DNA of 64,000 nt, taken from NCBI GenBank assembly GCA_944739405.2, contig OX123209.2:9865217-9929216 (forward strand), written 5' to 3'. Shown piece after piece: positions 9,373 through 20,830 of this stretch; the first letter of the stretch is position 1; every line of letters starts with the position of its first letter. The translations under genes were made by a program, and so were the position numbers. The DNA is from Euclidia mi (taxonomy: Eukaryota; Arthropoda; Insecta; Lepidoptera; Erebidae). The notes below the pieces were generated by a model. It searched no databases. It was not told the origin of the DNA and saw nothing but the letters and a program-made list of their open reading frames with translations.

Positions 9373-10145
9373 ACGGACACTTCAGATTCTCGTAAACATT
9401 TTAAATAGTATGACCGTTGATGTTATCGTATCCTATTAAACCCGCCGGCCATTGTAAATAAAAACAAAATAATCTCTTAGCATTTTCGGCGCTTTAGCGA
9501 AACTATTGACCGTTTAATGCTAATAAAGTGTATATGGCGTTAAAGCGCTTGACTGCGCTCGACTTGCTTTTTTAACATTCATTGTTCATATCAATCATTC
9601 GTCGATCTCATTCATGTTGTTGCTTGTCGCTGCGTCTGAGTGATTTCGATTTTCCAAGTTTCTTTTGATTTTTGTATAAATAACGACTTCACTAGAACAA
9701 CGGACTGATTTCCTCTTGAAATTGACCTCTGGTAATGATTTACGGACCTATGAACGACAACTTGGCATACACGGATTTGATAAGCTAACATGGGTTCGGA
9801 TTTTGATTGTGTATTTTGTGTCAACTGTGGCTCAGCCTTTGGTTGTATAATGTTACAAGATGAACAAATTCTCCACTGCATACAAGAATGGAATGCCCCA
9901 CGTTTAGTAGGTAAGATCTCTGATTTTGTTGTTGAGAATAACTCTTCTTCAAAATCTTTGTATTATGTTTTATCTGCACGGGTGGCGCAGTGATTTAAGT
10001 GGTCGCCTTGCCGCTATACTACTGCGCCGAGTGACAATAATGCTCCCCCTTGTATGTTGATCAATCTCCCAGAGATATCTGTCAAAAATATAACCTCAAA
10101 ATTGAAAAGATTTTTGTATTATTTACGATTATCTGAAGTGTCCGT
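9373..10145. mobile_element. Possible TIR-bounded element (right copy)
   Basis: Duplicate of 808-1580, with the same 15-bp perfect inverted ends, the TATA-like box and the exon-like ORF at 9790-9910. No intact target duplication. Confidence 0.45.
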
Positions 10146-10391
10146 TAATTATATGGAATTTGAGTCGAATGTATACGTTATTTAGAACATCAAAAATATT
10201 TTTCCGTAACTAACGGCCTTGGGGCGAACAATGTATGGACGAGGAACAATGTCCTTTTGTATTTGCATTTTAAGCGTATAAAGCTAAAAGATCTTATTTT
10301 TACTAACACGAGACACACATGATTATAAGCTAGGTTTTACTCATATACGTTACCAAATCAGACGCTTTTGTAGTTTGAGATGACGTAGCTA

Positions 10392-10652
10392 ATAAATAAT
10401 AATAATATTCTACCACATTCACACAACACCATCTAGTCCCAAACTAAGCAGAGCTTGTACTATGGATACTAGATAATGGATAAACATACTTATATACTTT
10501 TTTTTGTAAATACATACATATTATACATAGAAACACCCAGACCAAGACAAACATCCATGTTCATGCACACAAATGTTTGACTTGTGCGGGAATCGAACCC
10601 GCGACCTTCGGCTTAGCAGTCGCTTACACTCCCGCTGCGCCAACCGGTCGTC
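10392..10652 (-). repeat. tRNA-derived SINE-A (right copy)
   Basis: Duplicate of the SINE at 1827-2087, with AGCTA copies at 10,387-10,391 and 10,653-10,657. It is present in both block copies, so it predates the duplication. Confidence 0.9.
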
Positions 10653-11405
10653 AGCTACTTCTGAACTGAGGCTAATGTCATAAGATTTAGATCTTCAACC
10701 TTCAATAATAACATTGGATTCAAAGGGCACCCCCGCTTCAATAACCTAAAAATGAAAATTTTATGAATTGTACTGCTCACTTATGACAAATTTTGTATTT
10801 GCATTTTAAGCGTAAAAAGCTAAAAGATCTTCTTATAACTAATACGAGGCACACATGATTATAAGCTAGGTTTTACTCATACACGTTACCAAATCAGATG
10901 CTTTTGTAGCTTGAGATGACGTAGCTACTTCTGAGCTGAGGCTAATGTCATAAGATTTAGTTAAATTCTGAAACAATAAGCAAGAAGTTCTAACTGCGTA
11001 AGAGTTACGCGACGTCGTGTTGTATTTTCATCAACTAAGCGGTAATAATACGATTTCAATCATAGTTTATCACAACAGTAGAAACATATACATCAAAATG
11101 AATAAAATACACACGCCATAATAAGCACAAAGTATTAGTTTTTATAATAAAACCACGGAGTTATAAAGTAATCAAAGAAGTTATAGATGAATAGATTCTT
11201 TATTATTTACAAATTGCCCGCCTTTGCAAAATTTAGGAACGTTCGGAAGCCATCTGTCACTTTCTTATTTATTTTCCAGAATGCGGCAAATAAATGGGCT
11301 TAAAATGATCACATGGATATATTTCGTGTAATTATGTACAAATATAATTATATTAACCATTTTCTTAAAGTAATTATACATTTAACCTCCGTAAAATAAA
11401 CCGTT

Positions 11406-11635
11406 ACTTACCGATAAATAGTTTAGCTAAGCTTTTGAACGAAGCAGTGTCAAGTAACATATCAGCCATAAGTCGGCCAGCTATAAACTTGCCAGTATGA
11501 AGTCGGTCACCTTTTAAGATGTCGTAATACGAAAATAAACCAGGCTGACTTTTGGGCTGGCTGGAACTACGCTGGTTTTTTATGAGTTTGTAATACGGCC
11601 CCTTGTCTGTCGTGATCCTAACTGGGCAACCATAT
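11406..11635 (-). pseudogene. Exon-like fragment fused to gypsy integrase (right copy)
   Basis: Here the frame ITTDKGPYYKLIKNQ runs on open to the splice donor ATCG|GTAAGT, so an integrase end and an unknown coding segment share one frame. The fusion is then broken by the Penelope insertion at 11,636. I cannot say which gene the unknown segment came from. Confidence 0.35.
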
Positions 11636-11900
11636 ATTGAAATTAAACTACAGTTTACGGATTTTATCGCGATGTATTGGTTTCACTAAGTTATTATGAA
11701 TGTATTGGTTTCACTAAGTTATTATGAACATGAATTCTGTAAAGAATTCGAAACGTCGGCTAGTAATAAATTAAAAATATAGTTTCTAGATCATTAGTTT
11801 CAAATGTAATAACTTAGTGAAACCAATACATCGCGATAAAATCCGTAAACTGTAGTTTAATTTCAATGTGTAACATTCGCGTAAACCCAAGAAGATATTA
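11636..11900 (+). mobile_element. Penelope-like element 3' end with inverted tail
   Basis: 265 bp inserted in the right block only, with 13-bp duplications TGGGCAACCATAT at 11,623-11,635 and 11,901-11,913; the left copy has one uninterrupted site at 3058-3070. The right part reads GAATTCTGTAAAGAATTCG to GAAGATATTAT, the same 3' end as the elements at 57,995-58,779 and 37,419-37,645. The left part is an inverted copy of its last about 65 bp, so the whole is a hairpin, a common outcome for 5'-truncated Penelope insertions. Confidence 0.85.
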
Positions 11901-11913
11901 TGGGCAACCATAT

Positions 11914-12229
11914 CTCGAAAACCAACCCTCGTACAACGTCGTGGCTACAGTACTGGCAAGGATATCTTTAATTGTAAAAGCCTCCGGCCAGCCTGTTGCC
12001 CTGTCTATTGCTGTGAGACAATACCTATAACTATCTGGAGATATAGGTAATGGACCTACTAAATTAACGTGTAAATAGTCGAACCGACCACTACTTTCGT
12101 ACCTACCTAATCCGGACACAGTATGACGAATAACTTAACACTTTTGACAATGAATACAGACTTTAGACCATCGTTCTATGTCCGCGTTCATACCCGGCCA
12201 AAAATACTTAGCCGTAACTAATTTTCTAG
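11914..12229 (-). pseudogene. Ty3/gypsy integrase fragment (right copy)
   Basis: HHCC-domain tail (CIHCQK), then HVNLVGPLPIS and the core up to the second Asp. It continues the minus-strand gypsy pol at 15,885-17,067 across the RLE insertion: the residues before the gap are GIKTTRKL and those after it VTAKYFWPG. The Glu of the DDE triad is lost where the fragment meets unrelated sequence. Confidence 0.88.
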
Positions 12230-15200
12230 CTTACTTCGTAAGTAGATATTTTTATTTCATGTTAATATGAAAACAAACAGTATGCTATAACTAAATTATA
12301 AGCTATTTATCATATATACAAACAAAATAAATCTACTGATATAACTAAACTATCCTAAGCTAAACTATAAAAACTAAATAATTAATGATAACGAAAGAAA
12401 AAATAAATCAATAAAAAAAGGAAATTGACTACGACGCGTCAAGAAATTCCTCCGCAACGCTGTCAGCTGGTAGCGTGCCCAGAAGGCTGGCAGCATTGCC
12501 ACGTTGAATAGCAATGCTTAATCTTTCTGCGAAGTATAAACCAGCCGTCTGGTCACGGGAAGCGTCGATCAGTCTTTTGGCGATTTCTTTGTAAAGAGCG
12601 CGTGCACTTGGGCCCCATGGCCCCAGCGTTTCGACCCCAAACGGCTCAAAAACGTAATTACCAGATAGGTTTCCGTATTTGCGCCGTTTGAGGGTCTCCG
12701 CTGATGCAGCAGCAGCGCCAGCCGATCCAGCTGTACTTGGAAGATGTGATGGCGCAAGGGTATCGACGCATGTCGCGTCCCATACCAGAGGCCTGCCCAT
12801 CTTCCAAGGTAATAAGGACATACCGTCTGGTCTCTTCCCATCGTCGCGTACCAAGCCATTCGGTTCAAGATGAGCTGGTACTCCGGCGGTGACAAGAGCT
12901 CCTCGGAGTATGTCGTTAATGTGGGCATGTCGGGAAATACGCCCAGCACTCCTGCTGCACGATAAGCCATGGTGGCCAAGACTGTCGACGGCTTCACCAC
13001 AGTGACAGCGATGCGGAGAAACGCAAACAGCTCCCAAGCGTAGGCAAGAAGCGATGCGGAAAGTTGTATCGTCCAACATAGTTCCTATGTTGGACGATGG
13101 AAGTGCTTGAAGCCATAGCCCGATTCCCACTCTCCCACAGCCAACAAAGGGGCACGCTCTGAAACACTGGATGCAGTATTTAAAAGATATTCTCGCATCC
13201 TGCTACAGAGCGGCCCGTCCCATTGCCTCTGAGAGGATAGAAATCGGGGTAAGTCAGAGCTCGGGCAAGCCATTTTCCAAGCGTTAATGGCATCAGTCTT
13301 GCACGGCACTTCAGAATTAACCAGTGTGGGTTCTAGAATTTTCCTGGTCAATTCCTCAGTGCCGTGGACCGAGGCCAAAAACGCTGGAAGACTTACATCG
13401 GTAATTTTGCGAACGCCGAGGCCGCCCAAACGAACTGGTAAAGTTGATTGAAGCCACACTCGGTCGTTCATGTCAAGATTTAGAATTTTGCTCAAGGTGT
13501 GCCGAATAATATTATCAATGTTTTCCAATAGGGATAAATGTTTCCAAAAGGGAGAGGACCGCAAGTAATATGTAAATTTTGGAACAAAAAGGCAGTGCCG
13601 AATAATCGTGAAAGCCGAATGAATATTAATCTTGTAAAGCCGTTCTGAAGTTTCACAGAAATTTTGTAGTTTTTCATCTATAAAAGAACCAAAAGCGTCG
13701 TCGAAAATAGGGGATCCAAGGAGGCGGAAGGAACATTTATTTATGATTTTAATATTTGGCGCCAAAGAATTAAATTTGGTTAAGATCGAAACGGTATCCA
13801 AATTGTCAGCAATAAAAATTTCACATTTGTCTGAATTTAATTCCAAACCAATTGCTTTAAATTTATTTTTTATTAGTTCTAAGTCTTGTAAGACGGTGTT
13901 AACGTCCCCTCCCAGAGTCCCGTCGTCCAAAAACCAGACGTTAAATTTTGAATTTATTTGTTTTATTATTGGGTGAATGGCTAAACTAAAAATGACTGGC
14001 CCGAGAGGGTCAACTTGTTGACAACCAACAGCAGATTCCAACACATTGTCTTTATAAATTAATTTGGATGGATTTCTATAGCATTGCCAAAGGAATTTAA
14101 AATTTTTGGGAGTTTCTAATTTAGCTTCTGTCAACAAGGTGTCCCTGTTCACTGAGTTGAAGGCATTTTTCAAATCAATCTTTAGAATGACCTCACCTTT
14201 ACCGCAGCCAAGGTACGTAGACAGCGCATGTACGGCAGCCTCACAGCCTCCCTTGGAACCAAAGCCAAGCTGGATTGGCTGATTTTTTCCGCCAAGATAG
14301 CACTGTAATGTTTACAGCATAGTTTGGCTGCCATACGTCTGTAGGTACACCCTACGGCAATGGGCCGAATGCCACCATCTTTTTTGCGCAAAGCACACAA
14401 GTTAGCCCCGTATAATAAATCGGTGACATCTGTGGCCACATTGCCGGAGAGCATAAGGTTAGTTAAAGCCGTCAGTGCCTTCAAAAGTGCATCTCCAGCC
14501 TCTCCAGCACTTGCACCTAGAAGATCCTTCAGATGCTGAGGTGTTAAGCCGTCGAGACCGCCAGCGGATCCACTTCGAAAGGAACAGACGGCTTCAAAAA
14601 CGTCCTTGGCTGAAACAATCAGACAGTCTATATCTTTGTCCGGTGTGTCGGGAAAGGTGAGGTCATTAGCTGGCGCTGGGTGCTTGCTCTGCAGACCTGC
14701 GAGTGTGTCTGCAGAGTAAGGCGCCACCACATCGCTATTAAACAATAACCTAGACGCCCCTTGAATGTCACCTTCCCTCAATTTTGATTCTACACATTGG
14801 TAAATTGTTTTTTTATATCTATGGAAACTAAATTTAGGGTCAAAACTGTGAGCAGAATGATTACAATGTTCTTTAATTTGGGCTGTCAAAGATTTTGATG
14901 TTGTACGGTTATTTTGGATGTGTAGAATCCTATAAGGAAAGGTGAGTAACTGTTCCCAAGCCGTTTTAGAGTTCTCACGCACAACGAGACCAATGCATTG
15001 AGCTAAATTGTTAGCTACTAATGGTCTCGCACCGCGTGGAACTCTCTTTAAAACCGGAATTGAATTTTTTAATCTACCTAAGCATTGCCAAAAGGGAATT
15101 TGAGTAAGATCAGGATGTGAAATGGTACTGGGGCCAGAAAGCACATTTTGGTTTTTATGAACTTTGCCAAAATGTACTTTCAAGCCCCGCTCACCTTTGA

Positions 15201-15874
15201 AAAAACGAGCTTGAGAACATGCTGGGCAGCGCACTAGGTTATTCTGCGACGATGTGGCAGATTGATTCGCACTCAACTCCGCATCACTAATGCCGTCACT
15301 TGCTGCTTGCATAAAAGTTGTTTAATAACTTAAAACTTACAAATTATTTACAATGATTTTGTATTTACACTGTCCTGACGTTTAGCTGGTGACAGGACGT
15401 CGCCTAGGTGCCGGCGTCGCGTCCCGTCACCACTGTCTTCTTATCTAACTTATGAAATAAAATTGTCTATTATAAAAAGATAAAAAGGTACAAAAACACA
15501 CGAAACAAAAATAAACACACAAGTTTTGCACATTACACACTTCACATAGTTTACATAGTTTTTATATGGGGTTGCTGGATTTGCCAATATTATTTATTTG
15601 CTGATCATGGTATTTCGTCTAATTTCTGCAGCCAAAAATAAAATAAAACAGCTCACAAACTGTTTGCCATTGTTTGCTTGGCGTCATGGAGACTTCTTGG
15701 ATTATTATTTTTCAATGGAAAATATTTTGAGGTGTAACCTGTTTTTTTGTAGATTCAAATGATGGTCGCTTATTATTTTGTGGTATAGTTGTGTATTTTA
15801 AATAAGATTTTTTCTAAGCAGGAAAAAATAGCAGCCATTTTTCCGCACCTTTTTTTTTTTTTTTTTTTTAATTC
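12230..15874 (-). mobile_element. RLE-type non-LTR retrotransposon (R2/NeSL-like), near full length
   Basis: 3.6 kb inserted into gypsy integrase, flanked by AATTTTCTAG at 12,220-12,229 and 15,875-15,884. Minus strand. The 3' UTR (about 200 bp) has no poly(A). The 5' end, at right, begins with a run of about 20 T (A on the sense strand) at 15,850-15,869, which is odd for a 5' junction. The 5' UTR (15,313-15,849) holds a GC-rich hairpin near 15,380-15,430. Protein reading is broken by at least two frameshifts. Confidence 0.88.
12429..15312 (-). pseudogene. RLE retrotransposon protein: zinc finger, RT, endonuclease (frameshifted)
   Basis: Three frames in series. 15,312-14,182: N-terminal C2H2-type finger (CPACSQARFFKGERGLKVH with HFGKVH) and the start of RT (GLDGLTPQHLKDL, GGIRPIAVG). 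14,290-13,085: RT core with LKNAFNSVN, AVGCQQVDPLGP (family has G for V) and FLDDGTLGG with the catalytic Asp pair. 13,130-12,429: thumb/connector, a CHCGEAVDSLGHHGLSC knuckle, and the restriction-like endonuclease with KRPDG and LVWDATCVDTLA. The first frameshift is at an A-run near 14,290, the second near 13,110. Zinc finger plus C-terminal RLE is the architecture of R2/NeSL-type LINEs, which tend to be site-selective; I cannot tell a target here. Confidence 0.88.
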
Positions 15875-15884
15875 AATTTTCTAG

Positions 15885-17067
15885 TAGTTTTTATACCGGG
15901 ATGGCATAAGTCATGTACCGAATGAAATGCCTTTTTCCTAAATTCTGCTGGTAAATACGGCCTAGCAACATTAGTTGATAATTCACACATTACTTCATTT
16001 TTGCAGTCGGTCAAAACAATTCCTTTGAATTGCATCAACCCATGGGGCTGTGACAAAAGCTTAGTCAGCTCCTCGTCCCTCCGTTGCGCCACCGCTAATT
16101 CTGCGAAATCGAGCGTCGTGGGACATGCGGTAGTCTCTACCCGTGATAGAGCATCCGCTACAATATTATCGCTACCATTTATGTATTGAATATTTGTAGT
16201 AAACTCGCTGATAAACATAAGCTGCCTAATGCGTCTAGGGGTCTCCTTGTCACTGGGTGTTTTCCTAAACGCATAAACTAATGATTTATGATCCGTGTAA
16301 ATAAAAAAAGTCCTACCTTCAATCATATACCGAAAATGCTCTTCCGATAAGTAAATAGCTAAAAGCTCCCTATCGTATATACTATATTCAAGTTGAGCGC
16401 TACTGAGTTTCTTAGAAAAATAACCTAAAGGGTTCCAGTGCGAATCAATCTTAATTTGCAACACGCCACTAACACAGTCATTTGATACGTCTGCCATTAT
16501 AGCAAGTTCTGCATTTATAACCGGATAAGATAATACTGCCGCATTCTGTAGGCTAGTCTTACATTTCACTAATGCAGCATCCGCCTCAGGCGACCATTGT
16601 GTGATAGATTTATCTTTCTTTTTGGCATTTTGTAAATATTCATTTAATATTGACTGATACTCAGCGGTCCTAGGTAAACTAGATCTATAAAAATTTACCA
16701 TTCCCAAAGAATGCCTTAACTGATCCACAGTTTTGGGTTTTGGGAAATCGGTTATCGCTTTCACTTTATTTTCTAGCGGTTTAATACCCGAGGATGTAAC
16801 CTCGAAACCTAAAAATTCAAGTTTATCCTTACCAAAACTACATTTTGACATATTTATAGTTATACCGAACTCATTTAATCGCTCAAAGATAGCCTTTAAG
16901 TGTATTTCATGCATTTCTGCTGACTCACTTGCAATAAGAATATCATCAATATAACAGAAGTAAAAACTAGACTCTAACTCGTTTGATGGACCTTCACACT
17001 TCAACTGCATATCTAAACCTTGTAACACAGACCTATCCAATGATACCCCACATGATGGGGTACTCAA
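15885..17067 (-). pseudogene. gypsy pol: RT palm, RNase H, start of integrase
   Basis: Open for about 390 codons. CYIDDILIAS is the RT catalytic box, followed by SKCSFGKDKLEFLGFEV and the tether typical of Ty3/gypsy, then RNase H with YSIYDRELLAIY and FFIYTDHKSLVYAF, and the first integrase residues ending GIKTTRKLN at the RLE insertion. No upstream RT motifs (LPxG etc.) are present, so it cannot give a functional RT. Confidence 0.9.
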
Positions 17068-17089
17068 CCAAAAAAAAAATTCAACCCCA

Positions 17090-17290
17090 CCAGATATGTA
17101 GGGGAGATACCGTTAAAAAATATTTTCCTTAATTTTATTCGACAGTTTTGTTGCAATATCTTATGTCTATATTCATGTCAAATATCAGGTTTCCAGCACC
17201 AGGCGTCTTTGAGCTAGGCTGCGGACGGACAGACGGACGGACATGATGAAACTATAAGGGTTCCTTGTGAACTACGGAACCCTAAAAATC
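17090..17290. repeat. Dispersed repeat with GGGTTCCGTAG end
   Basis: Minus-strand reading starts TTTTAGGGTTCCGTAGTTC, contains GTCCGTCCGTCTGTCCGTCC and ends near a T-run. It sits in the gap of the gypsy pol. I know this as a common lepidopteran repeat type but cannot place it in a family. Confidence 0.5.
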
Positions 17291-17371
17291 TGCGCCTATT
17301 ATAGGCTGATTGACTTCAGCTATTATAAAATCCCACATAAAAGGACGTCTTAAACCTAAATTTAATGTTAA

Positions 17372-17581
17372 CTATCGCATCCCATAAGTTTTTATGGTAG
17401 TGCCGTTTGCGGCATATAATTTGAAATTACATTTATTGTGTTTGTGGCTACTCAAACGGTTTTTGCTTACTGGAATAACGGAAACATTTGCTCCGGTATC
17501 AATAAAAAATGTCATTCCTGTATTTCTATCGTTAACTACAAGACGGTTTTGCACTGTACAGCATCCCGCCTCATGCTGCAC
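17372..17581 (-). pseudogene. gypsy aspartic protease
   Basis: 70 codons. FFIDTGANVSVIPVS is the retropepsin active site (DTGA), followed by LYAANGTTIKTYG, the usual flap/second-half motif. It directly follows gag. Confidence 0.88.
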
Positions 17582-18450
17582 TAATTCTGGTTACCCGCCG
17601 TCTTCGCCTGGGCACCGCCCCAGTTGCAGGGTTTCACGCATCGCGTCGCGTTGTTCCTGTAACGGTAATGGTAGAAACATAACCAATTTGCACTACGCCT
17701 CTTGCCGAACGCTTTACCTTCCTTCGGAACCGATCTTGCTCTTCTGCTACTGCCATCACGCTGTCTATCTCTTCCGCGCTCCAACTCTGTCAGTCTCAGG
17801 TTGATTTTGGCCAGCTCACCCAGGATTTCACTAGCCTCTGATGGTCCAGATTCCGCCTGCCTGATCTGTTTGCCGTGTAGCTCAACTTCTTTCACCTCCT
17901 CTATCGCTGTGCTTCCTCCTGTGCTCTCCAGTACTTTATCTGCGATGGTAGCCAGAACGTCCAAGCTCTTCGAGTCCGTCACCGACAAAATTGAACGAAC
18001 CGCCGTCGGCAGATGTGATTGCCACATCAACCGTAGAGTGTCGTCAGGCACCTATGCACGAGTTGTGATGGACGCTGATCACCCAGCTCCATTTCGCCTA
18101 TCAGTTTCTGCAGCTTTCAGGTTTCTGACTCTTCGTATACTTCCAGCAATCTTTCCTTCAGCGTCAAGTACTTCCGCGTCTCTGGCGGAGCATGGAGTAG
18201 GTCACTAACCTGTTGTATAGCGCTCTTCGTGAGCTTTGTTACCACCAGGTTCAGCTTCGCGGCATCGCTCAGCTTCTGATTCTCCACGACGGCCTCAAAT
18301 TGGACAAACTAGAGTCGCGTTTGGTCTGCCCAAAATTCGGGTATCCGCGACGAAACAGTAATACTGGCGAGCGCTTTCTCGCTAGTTTCGCCGGCCACGT
18401 CAGCCTTCACTTCCTGTGCACGTGGCGCCGGGTTCTGCGGGTTCATTTTC
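17581..18450 (-). pseudogene. gypsy gag
   Basis: Capsid-like sequence with two in-frame stops and one frameshift near 18,050. The C-terminal part (18,051-17,581) is open for 156 codons and ends in a basic, Arg-rich stretch and a CFYHYRYRNNATRCVKPC knuckle. The intact gypsy at 39-44 kb has the same type of knuckle. Confidence 0.75.
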
Positions 18451-18501
18451 CGTATTCCAAATGTCCATCCTCCTCAAAATATCCTTTTTCGGGGTCACCA
18501 G

Positions 18502-18698
18502 TGTAGGGCTTTGTGTCCTTGTATGTGTCTGTGTGAGTGTGGCACTACAAATGTTGTGTTCAGAGATATTTTGGGGAAATTTAAACGACTTATTAGCGTT
18601 GTGGTTTATTTGCGACTGAATAACTGCATGGCGGGCGCAGCCGCGCGTCGTCGATGAATAATGCTCGTTATGCATAAAATAAACAATGTGTCCCTACA
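18502..18698 (-). repeat. 5' LTR of the decayed gypsy element
   Basis: 197 bp, minus strand, TGTAGGGACACATTG to AAAGCCCTACA, so the ends form a short inverted repeat. The next bases, CTGGTGACCCCGA, fit a tRNA primer-binding site. Confidence 0.75.
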
Positions 18699-20400
18699 AT
18701 CTCTTACATTTGTTACACTGTGTATTAAAGCCCCTGTACACATTGGCCCAACTAGCTGGCCCAGCATGTTGGGCCAGCGTGATACGACGCACATGTGCGT
18801 CGTATCTAATTATATTTGCTAAAACCTGGACAATAAATGACTTTAAAATATTGTCGACAGAACACTTTTATAACACTTAGCTTAAACCTTAATAAATGAC
18901 GCAACTTTTGAGCATTTTTTTATATATTTTATATGGTAAAATTCTATAAAAATCTATCTGTCTAAGAAGCTGAGTCGCATGTTGTCGCTCGTTGTTTTTA
19001 CAACTGTTTTTCTGTTATGGATTCTATTTCTAGAGGTATTTATAATTGCTGTCAGATATTACTACTTTCTAAAATAAATCCTTACACCGATACCTTTGCC
19101 TAGAAATTGATAGTATTATTTACTTACGTAAGCAGAAAAAATAAGGAAATAGTACGATATTCTTCTGTATTTCGAGAAATAAGCTGTATTAAATTGAAGC
19201 ATATTAATGCAAGTATTTAGTTTGTATTAGATTTGGCTATCGATATATCTTTTTATTAGCTGTAAGTCCCGACATTAACGCGTACATTTTGTCGTTGAAT
19301 ATTTTGAGGTCTTTAACTTGAGTTCATTATTTTAATGAGTGGTTTTAAAAAAGTTGATATCTATCTGAAGATACCCAAGAATCAAGAAATAACGATATAT
19401 ATAAATATCGCAGAGACTTTACAAGAAAAACGCCCCGTATTTAAACTACAAATGAGACATTTATTTCAAAGATTTTTATTTCTTCAGTTCCTTATATCTC
19501 AAGTTCACGTAAAACGTCTAGAAAGTCCAATACGCAGTTGCCCTGGATGCAATTTTTAACTGTTGAAAGAACCTGAAGTAGAGTATTGAAATTTAAACAA
19601 AGTTAGGTATCAATATTGGATACCATATAGTTTGTGTATCTCTGATCATTTATGTTTCTTAGTTATGAATATTATTAATTATAATACACTTTGCCATAGT
19701 TAAATTCTTGTTAATCTCTATCATATATACATATACTAACTATTATCCTTCTATTGTTTTAAAACTATCAATATCATAAAGTCAGTCTTTATATTCGCGC
19801 TGGTCGGAACAACGACTTCTTTTCGTAAAATAAAAATTATTCATAAATCAAAAGGTTTACATTTAATTTCAATAGGTTTATTTAATGCATTTTTATTATT
19901 AAAACATTTTGGCCATTTTTTTGGTAACATTCGCCAGTGTGCGACGCCAAGATTGCTATTTACACATTGGCTGACGGATCATTCTGCATTGGTGCTTAGA
20001 CAAAGATGGACGTAGAAGCACTTGCAGCCACGGCTATTTATTTATACAGTGCGTTTAATTATTACCTGCGCGTACATGTGTACTAAAGTAGAATGTGATG
20101 CATTCTAAATGTTGTCATTAATGATTATTTTTTACTTTTTCATTTCGTTAATAGTGGCGTCATGCCATATGGCGGATAAAATAAAATTAATATTCAATTT
20201 TATCCGCCAAACGGCTCCACGCTTCATTAACCTGAAATATGAAATAGGTAGCTTATTATTAATAATAGGAATTTTGGTTAAATAGCCTACCCAACTACCT
20301 ACCAAGTCTAGAAGATGACAATGTGGTACCTAATAAAAATATGTTTTGTAATTTACTTCGTTTTTAATTATTTATTTTGAAAATTTATTTATTTTGAAAA
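18699..20400. other. Gene-free stretch with short palindromes
   Basis: No supportable gene. 18,720-18,780 has a fragment of the TTGGGCCA-rich palindromic repeat seen again at 22,388-22,560. 18,781-18,806 is a perfect 26-bp palindrome (GATACGACGCACA and its complement). 20,170-20,182 pairs with 20,197-20,209 (TGGCGGATAAAAT) as a 13-bp hairpin. Confidence 0.6.
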
Positions 20401-20433
20401 AGACAACTCCCGCATTTGAACTAAATCTTATAT

Positions 20434-20597
20434 CGCGGGGGACTTTACAAAAATACAACTAACGGACACAATGAACACCCAGACTCCAAGCAACAATTTG
20501 TGAATTACACAAAGTGTTGTCTCGTGTGGGAATCGAACCCACTACACTCGGCGCAGTGTCAAGCCGCGAGGCGGCCGCTTAAACCACTACGCTAGCC
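20434..20597 (-). repeat. tRNA-derived SINE-B
   Basis: On the minus strand: GTAGTGGTTTAAGCGGCCGC (A-box region), GCGCCGAGTGTAGTGGG, TTCGATTCCCACACGAG (B box), then a body through GTCCCCCGCGATATAAG. The left limit is uncertain and may reach 20,390. Confidence 0.8.
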
Positions 20598-20609
20598 TCT
20601 AACTAGTCA

Positions 20610-20830
20610 TCATCCTCCTAGCGTTATGAAACTGGGTTTCAATCTGGGGTCCGCTTACTAGTCTAACCGGATTTGGCTGAATATTAGCTTTTCCACGGAG
20701 CGACTGCCTGTCTGACCTCCGCAACCCGAAGGGTTAGCAATAACCCATGGTTTAGACTAGTGTCAGTTTATTTAGAAGGTACTGACGCCCTATAACGACT
20801 GTCAAAGATCTTCATGACAACCTCCTATAT
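20610..20830 (-). repeat. SINE-C body, 5'-truncated
   Basis: Reverse complement of the body of the SINE at 57,671-57,975 (GTCATGAAGATCTTTGACAG, CCCTTCGGGTTGCGGAGG). The tRNA head is missing and a MITE takes its place. The pair of SINE and MITE is flanked by an 18-bp direct repeat, TAGCCTCTAACTAGTCAT, at about 20,592-20,609 and 21,216-21,233. Confidence 0.75.

Larger units (their letters stand above)
5455..12700. repeat. Right copy of tandem segmental duplication
   Basis: 7,246 bp; after removing the hAT insertion (with its target copy, 1,146 bp) and the Penelope insertion (278 bp) it is about 5.8 kb. Bases 7424-12,700 align to 1-5454; 5455-7423 should match sequence just left of the window. 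The copy ends inside a complete RLE retrotransposon, which shows that the right boundary is the original arrangement. Confidence 0.85.
15875..18698 (-). mobile_element. Decayed Ty3/gypsy LTR retrotransposon, 5' part
   Basis: Minus strand, in order: LTR (18,698-18,502), primer-binding site starting TGGTGACCCC just inside, gag (about 18,450-17,581), protease (17,581-17,372), an unrelated repeat (about 17,290-17,090), then pol from the YIDD box to the first integrase residues (17,067-15,885). The rest of integrase is at 12,229-11,914. The first half of RT is missing, replaced by the repeat. The 3' LTR was not found. Confidence 0.85.

Noticed and set aside
19335..19559. 74-codon plus-strand ORF
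   Set aside because: No domain, no splice context, and AT-rich surroundings; chance is enough to explain it.
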